From positions 1 to 36,990 of the forward strand of contig JAPPDX010000073.1 of NCBI GenBank assembly GCA_028824415.1: 36,990 nt of DNA, written 5' to 3'. Under the pieces are notes generated by a model. It ran no database searches. It saw only the letters and a program-made list of their open reading frames with translations, and was not told the DNA's origin. The translations under genes and the position numbers were made by a program. Of the stretch, positions 1-7,674 are shown in pieces (within the stretch, counting starts at the first letter, position 1; each line of letters starts with the position of its first letter). The DNA comes from a bacterium (GTDB taxonomy: Bacteria > Actinomycetota > Acidimicrobiia > Acidimicrobiales > CATQHL01).

Positions 1-35
1 TCCGCCGGAACGACGAACTGGTCGATGCGCAGCAC
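1..35 (-). CDS. start of an unidentified gene, cut by the window edge
   Basis: Only the first 11 codons are visible. They read from a GTG at 35 and begin VLRIDQFVVPA, starting 3 bases after the hflX stop codon (TGA at 41–39). The tight spacing and unbroken frame suggest the next gene of the same minus-strand operon. The hydrophobic beta-strand-like N-terminus would suit a small alpha/beta-barrel monooxygenase (ABM-like) protein, but eleven residues cannot settle a family. The start codon choice is inferred. Confidence 0.35.
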   Translation of the reverse strand, partial: MLRIDQFVVPA

Positions 36-38
36 TAC

Positions 39-1418
39 TCAGCGGTCTCCCCCGTCTCCGCCCGCGGCGTTGCCCGGCTCCGGGCACCTGAAGTCGGCGA
101 AACGGGCGGCCGAGGCGTCGTCGATGCGCACGGTGTAGCGCATCCCCTCGCCGGTGGCGGTCTCTGCGAGCACCTGCGAGGAGCGGTGCAGCCCCGCCAT
201 CACCTCCCCGCGGGAGAATGGCACCACGAACTCCGCCGTGGCGGCCGCCGCCCGCAACCGGTCGCCGATCACCGCGGTGAGGTGCTCCAGACCGGCGCCG
301 GTGACCGCTGAGACCGCCACGCTGCCCTGGTAGGCAGCCAAGAGGTGCTCGACACCGGCTGCTGCATCGAGCCTGTCGAGCTTGTTGAAGACCAACAACT
401 CGGGCACCTTGGCGGCGCCGATGACATCGAGCACCTCCCGCACGGCCTCCACCTGCCGCTCGCAGTCGGGGGCCGAGGCGTCCACCACGTGCACCAGCAG
501 GTCGGCGTCGACGGCCACCTCGAGCGTGCTCATGAACGCCTCCACGAACTCATGCGGCAGCTTGCGCACGAACCCCACCGTGTCAACCAGCAGCACGGTC
601 TCGCCGCCGGGCAGGTCCAGGCGCCGCGTGAGCGCGTCGAGCGTGGCGAACAGCCGGTCCTCCACGTGTGCTTCGGCGCCGCAGACCGCATTCAGCAGGC
701 TGGACTTGCCGGCGTTCGTGTAGCCGACGATGGCGACGGTGGACTGCGCCGAGCGCTGGCGCCGCCGGGCCTGGACGCCACGGTGGCGACGGATACCGCG
801 CAGTTTGCCCTCGAGGGTGGTGATGCGGCGCAGCAGGCGGCGCCGATCCACCTCGAGTTGGGTCTCGCCGGGCCCGCGGGTGCCGATCCCGCCGGCCTGC
901 TGGCTGAGCCGGTAACCCGAGCCGCGCAGGCGGGGCAGCCGGTAGCGCAGTTGCGCCAGTTCCACCTGCACCTTGCCCTCGGTGCTGGAGGCGTTCTGGG
1001 CGAAGATGTCGAGGATGACCGTGGTGCGGTCGATGGCCGTGCGCCCGAGGATCCCCTCCAGGTTGTACTGCTGGGCGGGACTCAGTTCGTCATCGAACAC
1101 CACGGTGTCGGCGTCGTGCTGCTCGGCGATGTCGCGGATCTCCAAGGCCTTGCCGCGCCCCACGTAGGTGGCGGGGTCGATACGGTCGCGGCGCTGGAGA
1201 ACGCGGTGCACGGGGTCCGCTCCGGCGGTGTCGACCAGCCGGGCCAACTCCTCGAGAGACTCCTCCACGGCTGCGGTGGACTGGGTGGGTGTCGCCACGC
1301 CCACCAGCACGATCTGCTCGCGGAACGCTCGGTCGATGAAGCCGCCGGCCTCGCCGCCGAACTCGCCGAACGCCCCCCGGTGGGTGCCGGCGCGCCGGTC
1401 GCGTCCCGGATCGGTCAC
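39..1418 (-). CDS. hflX: GTPase HflX
   Basis: HflX is a translational GTPase of the Obg/HflX class that binds the 50S subunit and rescues or splits stalled ribosomes. The 459-residue protein has the family layout. An N-terminal HflX domain (about 30–220) includes the glycine-rich GPGETQLE segment. The G domain has P-loop GYTNAGKS at 232–239, DTVG at 279–282 and NKLD at 345–348. The start is GTG at 1418, overlapping the dapF stop by 4 bases (GTGA), so the two are translationally coupled. The first 30 residues are basic and low in conservation. It is the last complete gene of the recA–miaB–miaA–dapF–hflX block. Confidence 0.95.
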   Translation of the reverse strand: MTDPGRDRRAGTHRGAFGEFGGEAGGFIDRAFREQIVLVGVATPTQSTAAVEESLEELARLVDTAGADPVHRVLQRRDRIDPATYVGRGKALEIRDIAEQHDADTVVFDDELSPAQQYNLEGILGRTAIDRTTVILDIFAQNASSTEGKVQVELAQLRYRLPRLRGSGYRLSQQAGGIGTRGPGETQLEVDRRRLLRRITTLEGKLRGIRRHRGVQARRRQRSAQSTVAIVGYTNAGKSSLLNAVCGAEAHVEDRLFATLDALTRRLDLPGGETVLLVDTVGFVRKLPHEFVEAFMSTLEVAVDADLLVHVVDASAPDCERQVEAVREVLDVIGAAKVPELLVFNKLDRLDAAAGVEHLLAAYQGSVAVSAVTGAGLEHLTAVIGDRLRAAAATAEFVVPFSRGEVMAGLHRSSQVLAETATGEGMRYTVRIDDASAARFADFRCPEPGNAAGGDGGDR

Positions 1419-2317
1419 GAAGTGCCGCCGCTGTCGGGCGTCGCCGGCTCCGGAGCCTCGACATCGGCCACGTAGATCACCGGAACGCGCAACTCGACGC
1501 CGGAGGCGACACTCACCTCGGCAACCCCGCCAGGCATCTCGACCTCGATCGTCTCGTCCACCATCCCCCAGCCGTGCAGGCGCCAGGCCACCGCCGCCGC
1601 ACCGCTCCCGCAGGCGGAAGTGACGCCCACGCCGCGCTCGAAGACCCGCATTCGCACGTGCGAGCGGTTCACCACGGTCACCGCCTCGAAGTTCACCGGC
1701 TCGAGTCGGGTCTGGACCTCGGCTCCCACAGCCTCGAGCGCCAGGGCTTCGAGGCCCTCGGGATCGTCCAGCAGTGCCACGACGTGCGGGTTACCGACCG
1801 ACACCCAGCCGATCCGGGACACCGCCGGCGCCAGGTCGGACAGGATGTCCCCGGCGCGGCGGGTCCGGTCGGCGTCCTCGCCGGCCTGCCCCAGATCGAT
1901 GCCGGCGTGGCTGCGGATCCGGCCGAACCCAGTCCCGGTGTCGTCGGCGTCGGCGAATCGCGTCTCCCCGATCCCGACCCTGCGCTCCCCTGCCACAGTC
2001 GTGATGAGCACCTCGGCCTCGTCGCGCCCGGCACGCAGCGTCAGCGCCTGGGCGAGACAGGCCAAGCCGTTGCCGCTCACCTCGGCCTCGCCGCCGTCGG
2101 CGTTGTAGAGGCGCATGCCGGCGCGCAGCGGTTCGTGGCGCGCGGCGGAACCCGAACTCGTCTCGCCGGAGGTCTGTGCCCACATCACGCCGTCGGCGCC
2201 GATGCCGCGGGTGCGGTCGCATGTGCCGCGCACCCAGCCCGGTGGGCAGCGCCCCTCGTCAGGCCCGAGGCGCACGAGAAAGTCGTTGCCGAACACGTGG
2301 TGCTTGGTCAGGTGCAT
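1415..2317 (-). CDS. dapF: diaminopimelate epimerase (first catalytic Cys replaced by Ser)
   Basis: DapF interconverts LL- and meso-diaminopimelate for lysine and peptidoglycan synthesis in the cytosol, using two cysteines as acid and base. The 300-residue protein shows the family frame: the FGNDF start, the NADGGEAE segment, the GNPHVV motif and the ACGSGA motif. The second catalytic cysteine is present (Cys236). At the position of the first, where the family has CGNG, the sequence reads SGNG with Ser81. The start ATG at 2317 is chosen because MHLTKHHVFGNDF matches the usual N-terminus; an in-frame ATG at 2356 would add 13 unlikely residues. It overlaps hflX by 4 bases and lies 57 bases after miaA. 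Function as an epimerase is probable but the substitution makes it less certain. Confidence 0.85.
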   Translation of the reverse strand: MHLTKHHVFGNDFLVRLGPDEGRCPPGWVRGTCDRTRGIGADGVMWAQTSGETSSGSAARHEPLRAGMRLYNADGGEAEVSGNGLACLAQALTLRAGRDEAEVLITTVAGERRVGIGETRFADADDTGTGFGRIRSHAGIDLGQAGEDADRTRRAGDILSDLAPAVSRIGWVSVGNPHVVALLDDPEGLEALALEAVGAEVQTRLEPVNFEAVTVVNRSHVRMRVFERGVGVTSACGSGAAAVAWRLHGWGMVDETIEVEMPGGVAEVSVASGVELRVPVIYVADVEAPEPATPDSGGTS

Positions 2318-2374
2318 CGGTCGAATGTCTCCCAGGGGCCGAAAGCACCCCCACACGTGCTCATCAAGCCGGTC

Positions 2375-3313
2375 TCAGATCCGGGATCCCTCGAAGATCT
2401 CCATGAGGTCATCGAAGATCTCCCACGGATCCTCCCGGACATCCAGCCACGTTATGCGAGGATCACGGCGGAACCAGCGTTCCTGGCGTCGGGCCAAGCG
2501 GCAGGTGCGCTGCACCGCCTCCTCGATCGCCTCGGCCAGGCTGCAGCGGCCGTCGAGATGGTCCAGCAACTCCCGGTAGCCGAGCGCCTGACGGGCGGTA
2601 CGGGACAGCGGCACCGGGGCATCCCGAAGCCTGCGCACCTCGTCGAGGAAGCCGGCGTCGAGCTGCTCCCGATAGCGCTCGGCGATGCGCGCATCCAGCA
2701 GCGGGCGGGGCAACCGCAACCCGACCTGCGTGAAGAGGGTGGGCCCGTAGCAACTCAGCCCCTGCCCATAGGACGAGAACCGCCGGCCGCCGCCAACTGT
2801 GACCTCCAGAGCGCGGATGATGCGCCGGCGATTCACCGGGCCGGTGCGCTCGGCGGCAAGAGGATCGCAGCCCTTCAGCCGCTCGTAGAGAACCGCCGTG
2901 TCGGGCTCAGCCTCAAGTTCGGCCCGTACCTCGGGATACGCGCCGGGGATCTCCAGATCGTCCACGACGGCACGGGCATAGAGACCCGTCCCGCCGACCG
3001 CCACGAGCGAGGTGCCGCGGACGACGTGCGTTTGGACCAGTGGGCGCACGGCCGCCAGGTACTCCCCCACGGAATAGTCGCTTGCGGCGTCCACCAGATC
3101 GATGCCGTGATAGCGGACTCCGTCCGCCTCCTCGGCGGTGGGGGTGCCGGTCCCGATGTCCATATGCCGGTAGACGGCCATCGAGTCCATCGAAAGCAAC
3201 TCGGCGGGTGGCCGCCGGCGAGCCAACTCCGCCGCCAGCATCGACTTTCCCGAGGCTGTCGGACCCACGATGGCGAGCCGGGCCCAGCAACCGCCGTTCT
3301 TGCCGTTGACCAT
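2375..3313 (-). CDS. miaA: tRNA dimethylallyltransferase MiaA
   Basis: MiaA transfers a dimethylallyl group to N6 of adenosine 37 in tRNAs reading UNN codons; MiaB then methylthiolates the product. The 312-residue protein has the P-loop GPTASGKS at 17–24, the DSMAVY substrate motif about 20 residues on, the GGTGLY motif, and the RRIIRALEV and RQALGYRE segments of the tRNA-binding half. ATG at 3313 is preferred because it places the P-loop at the usual distance from the N-terminus. It starts 16 bases after the miaB stop, so the two steps of the same modification are encoded side by side. Confidence 0.95.
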   Translation of the reverse strand: MVNGKNGGCWARLAIVGPTASGKSMLAAELARRRPPAELLSMDSMAVYRHMDIGTGTPTAEEADGVRYHGIDLVDAASDYSVGEYLAAVRPLVQTHVVRGTSLVAVGGTGLYARAVVDDLEIPGAYPEVRAELEAEPDTAVLYERLKGCDPLAAERTGPVNRRRIIRALEVTVGGGRRFSSYGQGLSCYGPTLFTQVGLRLPRPLLDARIAERYREQLDAGFLDEVRRLRDAPVPLSRTARQALGYRELLDHLDGRCSLAEAIEEAVQRTCRLARRQERWFRRDPRITWLDVREDPWEIFDDLMEIFEGSRI

Positions 3314-3329
3314 CCGCGGCGCTTGCCGT

Positions 3330-4772
3330 TCAGGCAGCGACCACCGGGATGCGCTCGCGGCGCGCCGGGGTGGCGCGCACGGCCACGAGCTCGCCCAGCA
3401 GGTAGTGCGCCCCGGCACCGGTCACGTCCAGATCCACGAAAGAACCCGGACGCAGCGTCGCCGGTGCCGCGAAGTGCACCAGTTTGTTCTGGCGGGTTCG
3501 CCCGCTCGTGAGTTCGGGGCGAGTCTTGCTGGGCCCCTCAACCAGAACCTCCTCGCGGCGCCCCTCACGTGCCTCGTGCCGGCGCCGGGCGGACCGCTCC
3601 ACGACCGCGCGCAGCCGCTCGTAGCGCTCGGTCGCCACCTCGGGATCCACGAAATCACCGGTCATGGCGGCGGCCTCGGTGCCCGGACGAGGCGAGAACA
3701 CGAACGTGAAAGCGCTGTCGAACTCCGCGTCGGCCACCACGGCCAGGGTGTCGGCGAAGTCCTGCTCGGTCTCTCCCGGGAAGCCCACGATGATGTCGGT
3801 GCTGACGGCGAGGTCGGGGATCCCGCGGCGGGCCTCCGCCAGGCGCTCGAGATAGCGCTCTGCGGTGTAGCCCCGGTGCATGGCGGCCAGGACGGCGTCG
3901 CTGCCGGACTGCAGCGGCAGGTGCAGGTGCTCGCACACCGCCGGCGTCTCGGCCATCGCCGCGATCGTCTCGGGCCGCAGATCCTTCGGGTGCGGGCTGG
4001 TGTAACGCACCCGCTGTATGCCGCCGACGGCACCGACGGCACGCAGCAGGTCGGCGAACAGCGGTCGCACCCGCACCCTCTCCCCCGCCTTGCGGCGCGC
4101 CAGCGCCAGATCACGGCCGTAGGAGTTGACGTTCTGGCCCAGCAACGTGACTTCCGCCACGCCCTGGTCGCTCAGTTGGCGCACCTCGTCGAGCAGCGAC
4201 TCGAAGGGACGGCTGATCTCGGGACCGCGCACGGCGGGCACGATGCAGAAGGCACAGGAGTTGTCGCAGCCGACCTGGATCGTCACCCAGGCGGAATGCG
4301 GCAGATCCCGGCGCACGCCGAGAGCGGAGGGGAACGCCTCGGCGTCGGCGCGGACGGCCTCGGTGAGGATCTCGACGATCGGCCCCTCCTGCGCCGCCCG
4401 GGCCAGCAACTCGGCGGCCCGGTGCACGTTGTGGGTCCCGAACACCACGTCCACGTGCGGCGCCCGGGAGCGGACCACGTCCTGGTCCTTCTGCGCCAGG
4501 CAGCCGCCGACGGCGATCTGCATGCCCGGGCGGGAGCGCTTCAGCGCCTTCAGCCCGCCCAGGTAGGCGTACAGCTTCTGGTCGGCCTTCTCTCGGATGC
4601 AGCACGTGTTCACCACGACCACGTCGGCATCCTCGGGTGCGCCGGCCGGCTGCATGCCGTCCGCCTCGAGCAGGCCGGCGACCTGCTCGGAATCGTGCTC
4701 GTTCATCTGGCACCCGAACGTGCGGATGAAGTACCGCCTGTCGCCGCTCACGTGCTCAATCGTAGAGGCCAC
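3330..4772 (-). CDS. miaB: tRNA-2-methylthio-N6-dimethylallyladenosine synthase MiaB
   Basis: MiaB is a radical-SAM enzyme that adds a methylthio group to i6A37 of tRNA using two [4Fe-4S] clusters. The 480-residue protein carries the N-terminal MTTase cluster ligands Cys21 (FGCQMN), Cys57 (NTCC) and Cys91 (GGCLAQ). The radical-SAM motif is Cys169-x3-Cys173-x2-Cys176. A C-terminal TRAM domain (about 405–470) includes the GRTRQNK segment. The start is GTG at 4772; an in-frame GTG at codon 8 is possible. It lies 81 bases downstream of recA, where actinobacteria normally have recX. Confidence 0.95.
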   Translation of the reverse strand: MASTIEHVSGDRRYFIRTFGCQMNEHDSEQVAGLLEADGMQPAGAPEDADVVVVNTCCIREKADQKLYAYLGGLKALKRSRPGMQIAVGGCLAQKDQDVVRSRAPHVDVVFGTHNVHRAAELLARAAQEGPIVEILTEAVRADAEAFPSALGVRRDLPHSAWVTIQVGCDNSCAFCIVPAVRGPEISRPFESLLDEVRQLSDQGVAEVTLLGQNVNSYGRDLALARRKAGERVRVRPLFADLLRAVGAVGGIQRVRYTSPHPKDLRPETIAAMAETPAVCEHLHLPLQSGSDAVLAAMHRGYTAERYLERLAEARRGIPDLAVSTDIIVGFPGETEQDFADTLAVVADAEFDSAFTFVFSPRPGTEAAAMTGDFVDPEVATERYERLRAVVERSARRRHEAREGRREEVLVEGPSKTRPELTSGRTRQNKLVHFAAPATLRPGSFVDLDVTGAGAHYLLGELVAVRATPARRERIPVVAA

Positions 4773-4778
4773 CCCGCC

Positions 4779-4803
4779 CGGCCCGTCCCGCCGGAGCGGG
4801 CCG
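4779..4803. terminator. GC hairpin between recA and miaB
   Basis: The arms CGGCCCG (4779–4785) and CGGGCCG (4797–4803) are perfect inverted repeats around an 11-base loop. It lies in the 81-base recA–miaB gap and has no T-tract. It could be an attenuator or mRNA-processing structure limiting read-through from recA into miaB. The role is inference. Confidence 0.35.
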
Positions 4804-4853
4804 GGCGCCCGGTCGGCGCTCGCCTCGATGCCGCCGGGTGCCTCTCGCAGGGC

Positions 4854-5918
4854 CTACCGGGCGGCTGCGACCTCTTCCTCGGCCGTCTCGCCGGCCGGCT
4901 CGGCCTCCTCGGCGGCCTGCGGCAGCAGTTGACCGGAGACCTTGTCGGCGATCTCCAGCACCAGGGCGGGGTTCTCGCGCAGGAAGGCCTTGACGTTCTC
5001 GCGCCCCTGGCCCACCTGGTCGCCCTCGTAGGTGTACCAGGCCCCCGACTTCTTCACGATGTCGAGGTTCACCGCCAGGTCCAGGACCGAGCCCTCCCGG
5101 CTGATCCCCTGGGAGTACATGATGTCGAACTCGGCGGTGCGGAACGGTGGCGCCGTCTTGTTCTTCACCACCCTGACGCGCGTGCGGTTGCCGACCACCT
5201 CGGCGCCGTTCTTGATGGACTCGATGCGGCGGATGTCGAGGCGCACCGAGGAGTAGAACTTCAGCGCCCGGCCGCCGGGGGTGGTCTCGGGCGACCCGAA
5301 CATCACCCCGATCTTCTCCCGCAGCTGGTTGATGAAGATGCACAGCGAGCGGGTCTTGTTGAGGTTGGCGGTGAGCTTGCGCAGCGCCTGGGACATCAGC
5401 CGGGCCTGCAGCCCCACGTGGGTGTCGCCCATCTCCCCCTCGATCTCGGCCCGGGGCGTGAGTGCCGCCACCGAATCGATCACCACCACGTCGATGGCGC
5501 CCGAGCGGATCAGCACGTCGGCGATCTCCAGGGCCTGCTCGCCGGTGTCGGGCTGGGAGATCAGCATCTCGTCCACGTCCACCCCGATGGCCCGGGCGTA
5601 AACCGGATCCAGGGCGTGCTCGGCGTCGATGTAGGCGCACACCCCGCCGGTGCGCTGCGCCTCGGCGACCACGTGCAGCGCCAGCGTCGTCTTGCCGGAG
5701 GACTCGGGCCCGAAGATCTCCGTGACCCTGCCCCGGGGCAGACCACCGATCCCGAGTGCCACGTCCAGGGCCAGTGCCCCGGTGGGCACGGATTCGATCT
5801 GCGTGACGCCCTTCTCGCCCATCCGCATGATGGCGCCCTTACCGAAGTTCTTCTCGATCTGGCGGAGAGCCAGGTCCAGCGCCTGCTCGCGCACTCTGCC
5901 GTTGGTCTGGGTCGTCAT
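4854..5918 (-). CDS. recA: recombinase RecA
   Basis: RecA forms filaments on single-stranded DNA, catalyses strand exchange and triggers LexA self-cleavage in the SOS response. The 354-residue protein is full length. It has the GKGAIMRMG start region, Walker A GPESSGKT at 70–77, Walker [11 protein letters not shown], the NQLREKIG L2-loop region and an Ala/Glu-rich acidic tail. No intein interrupts it. The start ATG at 5918 is fixed by a strong Shine–Dalgarno AGGAGG at 5934–5929. It heads the minus-strand block and is divergent from msrB. recX, usual directly after actinobacterial recA, is absent. I found no good GAAC-N4-GTTC LexA box in the upstream 200 bases. Confidence 0.98.
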   Translation of the reverse strand: MTTQTNGRVREQALDLALRQIEKNFGKGAIMRMGEKGVTQIESVPTGALALDVALGIGGLPRGRVTEIFGPESSGKTTLALHVVAEAQRTGGVCAYIDAEHALDPVYARAIGVDVDEMLISQPDTGEQALEIADVLIRSGAIDVVVIDSVAALTPRAEIEGEMGDTHVGLQARLMSQALRKLTANLNKTRSLCIFINQLREKIGVMFGSPETTPGGRALKFYSSVRLDIRRIESIKNGAEVVGNRTRVRVVKNKTAPPFRTAEFDIMYSQGISREGSVLDLAVNLDIVKKSGAWYTYEGDQVGQGRENVKAFLRENPALVLEIADKVSGQLLPQAAEEAEPAGETAEEEVAAAR

Positions 5919-6020
5919 CGGTCTATGACCTCCTAGGTGGTTTGATTCCCCGGCCGCCACCGGCGCCGGCTGGATCGATCGTTTCGGGGGGAAGCGGTCT
6001 GCGAATACCCTGCCGAGGGG

Positions 6021-6053
6021 GTGTGACACACAGCCCTGTGAGACACTATGTGT
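6021..6053. repeat. cluster of short palindromes upstream of recA
   Basis: Three short inverted repeats follow each other: GTGTG-A-CACAC (6021–6031), CACAG-CC-CTGTG (6029–6040) and ACAC-TAT-GTGT (6043–6053). They lie about 100–135 bases upstream of the recA start, in the divergent recA/msrB region. They may be protein-binding half-sites or promoter structure. No known regulator consensus fits convincingly. Confidence 0.4.
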
Positions 6054-6071
6054 AGCACGTACGGCAACTCC

Positions 6072-6091
6072 GGATTACAGCAGTGTAATCC
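6072..6091. promoter_or_regulatory. 20-bp palindrome in the recA/msrB divergent region
   Basis: The arms GGATTACA (6072–6079) and TGTAATCC (6084–6091) are a perfect 8-bp inverted repeat around GCAG. It lies 35 bases before the msrB start and about 155 bases before the recA start, in a locally AT-richer patch. Size and symmetry fit a dimeric repressor operator, most simply for msrB. It does not match the Gram-positive LexA box GAAC-N4-GTTC. The regulator is unknown. Confidence 0.55.
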
Positions 6092-6126
6092 ATACGCTTG
6101 TTCGCTGCACGCATTTTGGAGGCGTC

Positions 6127-6546
6127 ATGACCACCGACAAGCAAGACCGGCGGGAACTCCGCCGAAGGCTCTCCCCACTCCAGTACCACGTGACCCAGGA
6201 GGCCGGCACCGAGCGGGCCTTCACCGGCGAATACTGGGACTGCAAGGACGACGGCGTCTATCACTGCGTGGTCTGCGGCATGGCGCTGTTCACCAGCGAC
6301 ACCAAGTACGACTCCGGCACCGGCTGGCCCAGCTTCCACACCGAGATGGGCGAGGACCGTGTCGGGCGCCGAACCGACCGGAGCCACGGCTGGGTCCGCA
6401 CCGAGGCGGTGTGCAACAACTGCGGGGCGCACCTGGGACACATCTTCGACGACGGCCCCGCCCCAAGTGGCGAGCGCTACTGCATGAACTCCGCATCACT
6501 GAACCTGCAACGAGACGACGCGTCCGCCGACGCTCCGACCGAATAG
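6127..6546 (+). CDS. msrB: peptide-methionine (R)-S-oxide reductase MsrB
   Basis: MsrB reduces the R-epimer of methionine sulfoxide in proteins, repairing oxidative damage. The 139-residue protein is a single MsrB domain with zinc ligands Cys47/Cys50 (CVVC) and Cys96/Cys99 (CNNC), the GTGWPSF substrate loop at 64–70, HLGHIFDDGP, and catalytic Cys119 in RYCMNSASL. The ATG at 6127 has a Shine–Dalgarno GGAGG 5–9 bases upstream. It has no MsrA partner here and is divergent from recA, with a 20-bp palindrome in the shared upstream region. Confidence 0.96.
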   Translation: MTTDKQDRRELRRRLSPLQYHVTQEAGTERAFTGEYWDCKDDGVYHCVVCGMALFTSDTKYDSGTGWPSFHTEMGEDRVGRRTDRSHGWVRTEAVCNNCGAHLGHIFDDGPAPSGERYCMNSASLNLQRDDASADAPTE

Positions 6547-6550
6547 GGTG

Positions 6551-6576
6551 CAAAGTAAATATAAGTATATGAATAG
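6551..6576 (+). promoter_or_regulatory. AT-rich tract, probable promoter of the oxygenase gene
   Basis: This 26-base tract is about 80 percent A/T in an otherwise very GC-rich sequence and contains TATAAG (6560–6565) and TATATG (6566–6571), both -10-like. It sits between msrB and the next start at 6636. No clear -35 hexamer is visible. It implies independent transcription of the oxygenase with a leader of roughly 55–65 bases. Confidence 0.45.
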
Positions 6577-6635
6577 ACGCGGACAATGACTCCCTGGACG
6601 GAGACCTCGTCCGCTCCGGCGGTGCCGGCACGAAC

Positions 6636-7655
6636 ATGAGCACCGTTCCCGGGGGGCCACCGGCGATCGCACCGGCGACCCTGGAGTCGCCTGTTCCGAT
6701 CATCGACATCTCCCCTGCCATCGACGGCCACGGGCCGGCCGAAGTCGGCCGGGCCGTGGACGAGGCCTGCCGCACCATCGGCTTCTTCGTCATCGTCGGC
6801 CACGGTGTGCCCCAACCGACCATCGACACCGTATGGAGCGCGGCACGGGAGTTCTTCGACCTGCCGCTGGAGGTCAAGCGCCGCAGCCCGGCGCCGTCGG
6901 AGGACTACGCCTACGGCTACTCGCCCATCCAGGGCGAGATGCTGGCCCGCTCGCTCGGCGACACAACGCCGCCGGATCTGAAGGAGACCCTCAACATGGG
7001 GCCTCTGGACCTGCCGGAGGTGATTCCCCCGGGCGGCGAAGCGATCCTGGCCGAGCCCCGCTGGCCCGCAGAGCCGGCGTCGCTGCGCCCGGCCTGGGAG
7101 GCGTATTTTCGGACCATGGCCGACCTTGCGGGCAGGCTGCTGTCGATCATGGCCGTGGGGCTGGACCTGCCGGCGGACTACTTCGAGGAGTTGCTGGACC
7201 ATCACTCCAGCGCCATGCGAGCGATCAATTACCCGGAGCTGGAGAGCCGCCCGCTGCCGGGGCAGTTGCGCGCCGGCGCTCACACCGACTACGGCACCCT
7301 GTCGATCCTGCGCTTCGACGACGCCCCCGGCGGCCTTGAGGTGATGGGGCCCAACGGCTGGGCGGCGGTGCCCATGGTCCCGGGCGGCTTCGTCGTGAAC
7401 CTCGGCGACATGATGGCCCGCTGGACCAACGACCGCTGGGTCTCCACGCTGCACCGCGCCGGGCTGCCACCCGCGGACGCCGGCCGCTCCGCACGGCGCC
7501 AGAGCATCGTGTTCTTCCACAACGTGCGCTGGGACGCCGAGGTGCGCTGCCTGCCTACCTGCCTTGCGCCCGGCGAGTCGCCCCGCTACGAACCGGTCAT
7601 GGCCGGCCCCCACCTGCTCAGCAAGTTCGCCAGCACCGTGGTCGGCGACTACTAG
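6636..7655 (+). CDS. isopenicillin-N-synthase-family Fe(II)/2-oxoglutarate-type oxygenase
   Basis: This is a non-haem iron oxygenase of the IPNS/DIOX family, 339 residues, cytosolic. The N-terminal DIOX_N region (about 20–130) has the VPIIDIS start and the FFVIVGHGVP segment. The C-terminal double-stranded beta-helix carries the iron triad His216-x-Asp218 (AHTDYG) and His273 (STLHRA). The cosubstrate-binding Arg288-x-Ser290 supports 2-oxoglutarate use. Relatives hydroxylate small metabolites or are called gibberellin-oxidase-like, but the substrate cannot be predicted. The ATG at 6636 has only a weak ribosome site; an AT-rich promoter-like tract lies about 60 bases upstream. It converges on the CitE-like gene. 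Confidence 0.88.
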   Translation: MSTVPGGPPAIAPATLESPVPIIDISPAIDGHGPAEVGRAVDEACRTIGFFVIVGHGVPQPTIDTVWSAAREFFDLPLEVKRRSPAPSEDYAYGYSPIQGEMLARSLGDTTPPDLKETLNMGPLDLPEVIPPGGEAILAEPRWPAEPASLRPAWEAYFRTMADLAGRLLSIMAVGLDLPADYFEELLDHHSSAMRAINYPELESRPLPGQLRAGAHTDYGTLSILRFDDAPGGLEVMGPNGWAAVPMVPGGFVVNLGDMMARWTNDRWVSTLHRAGLPPADAGRSARRQSIVFFHNVRWDAEVRCLPTCLAPGESPRYEPVMAGPHLLSKFASTVVGDY

Positions 7656-7674
7656 GACGGCTGCCTCCGGACAA

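Noticed and set aside
1574..3511. A 645-codon open frame on the plus strand across dapF and miaA
   Set aside because: It is antisense to two well-supported genes; its composition (His/Gln/Pro/Arg-rich) is typical of a mirror frame in GC-rich DNA.
4854..5918. Intein in recA, as found in some actinobacteria
   Set aside because: Walker A and the downstream core are contiguous and total length is normal at 354 residues.
3270..5936. An 888-codon open frame on the plus strand opposite miaB and recA
   Set aside because: It mirrors two strongly conserved genes and has no recognisable domain or ribosome site.
5973..5984. GATC-GATC-GTTT upstream of recA as a LexA box
   Set aside because: Only 6 of 8 core positions match GAAC-N4-GTTC and it is built from GATC repeats; too weak to call.
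6093..6107. ATAC-GCTT-GTTC next to the 20-bp palindrome as a LexA box
   Set aside because: One good half-site (GTTCG) but only 2 of 4 core matches in the other; not convincing alone.
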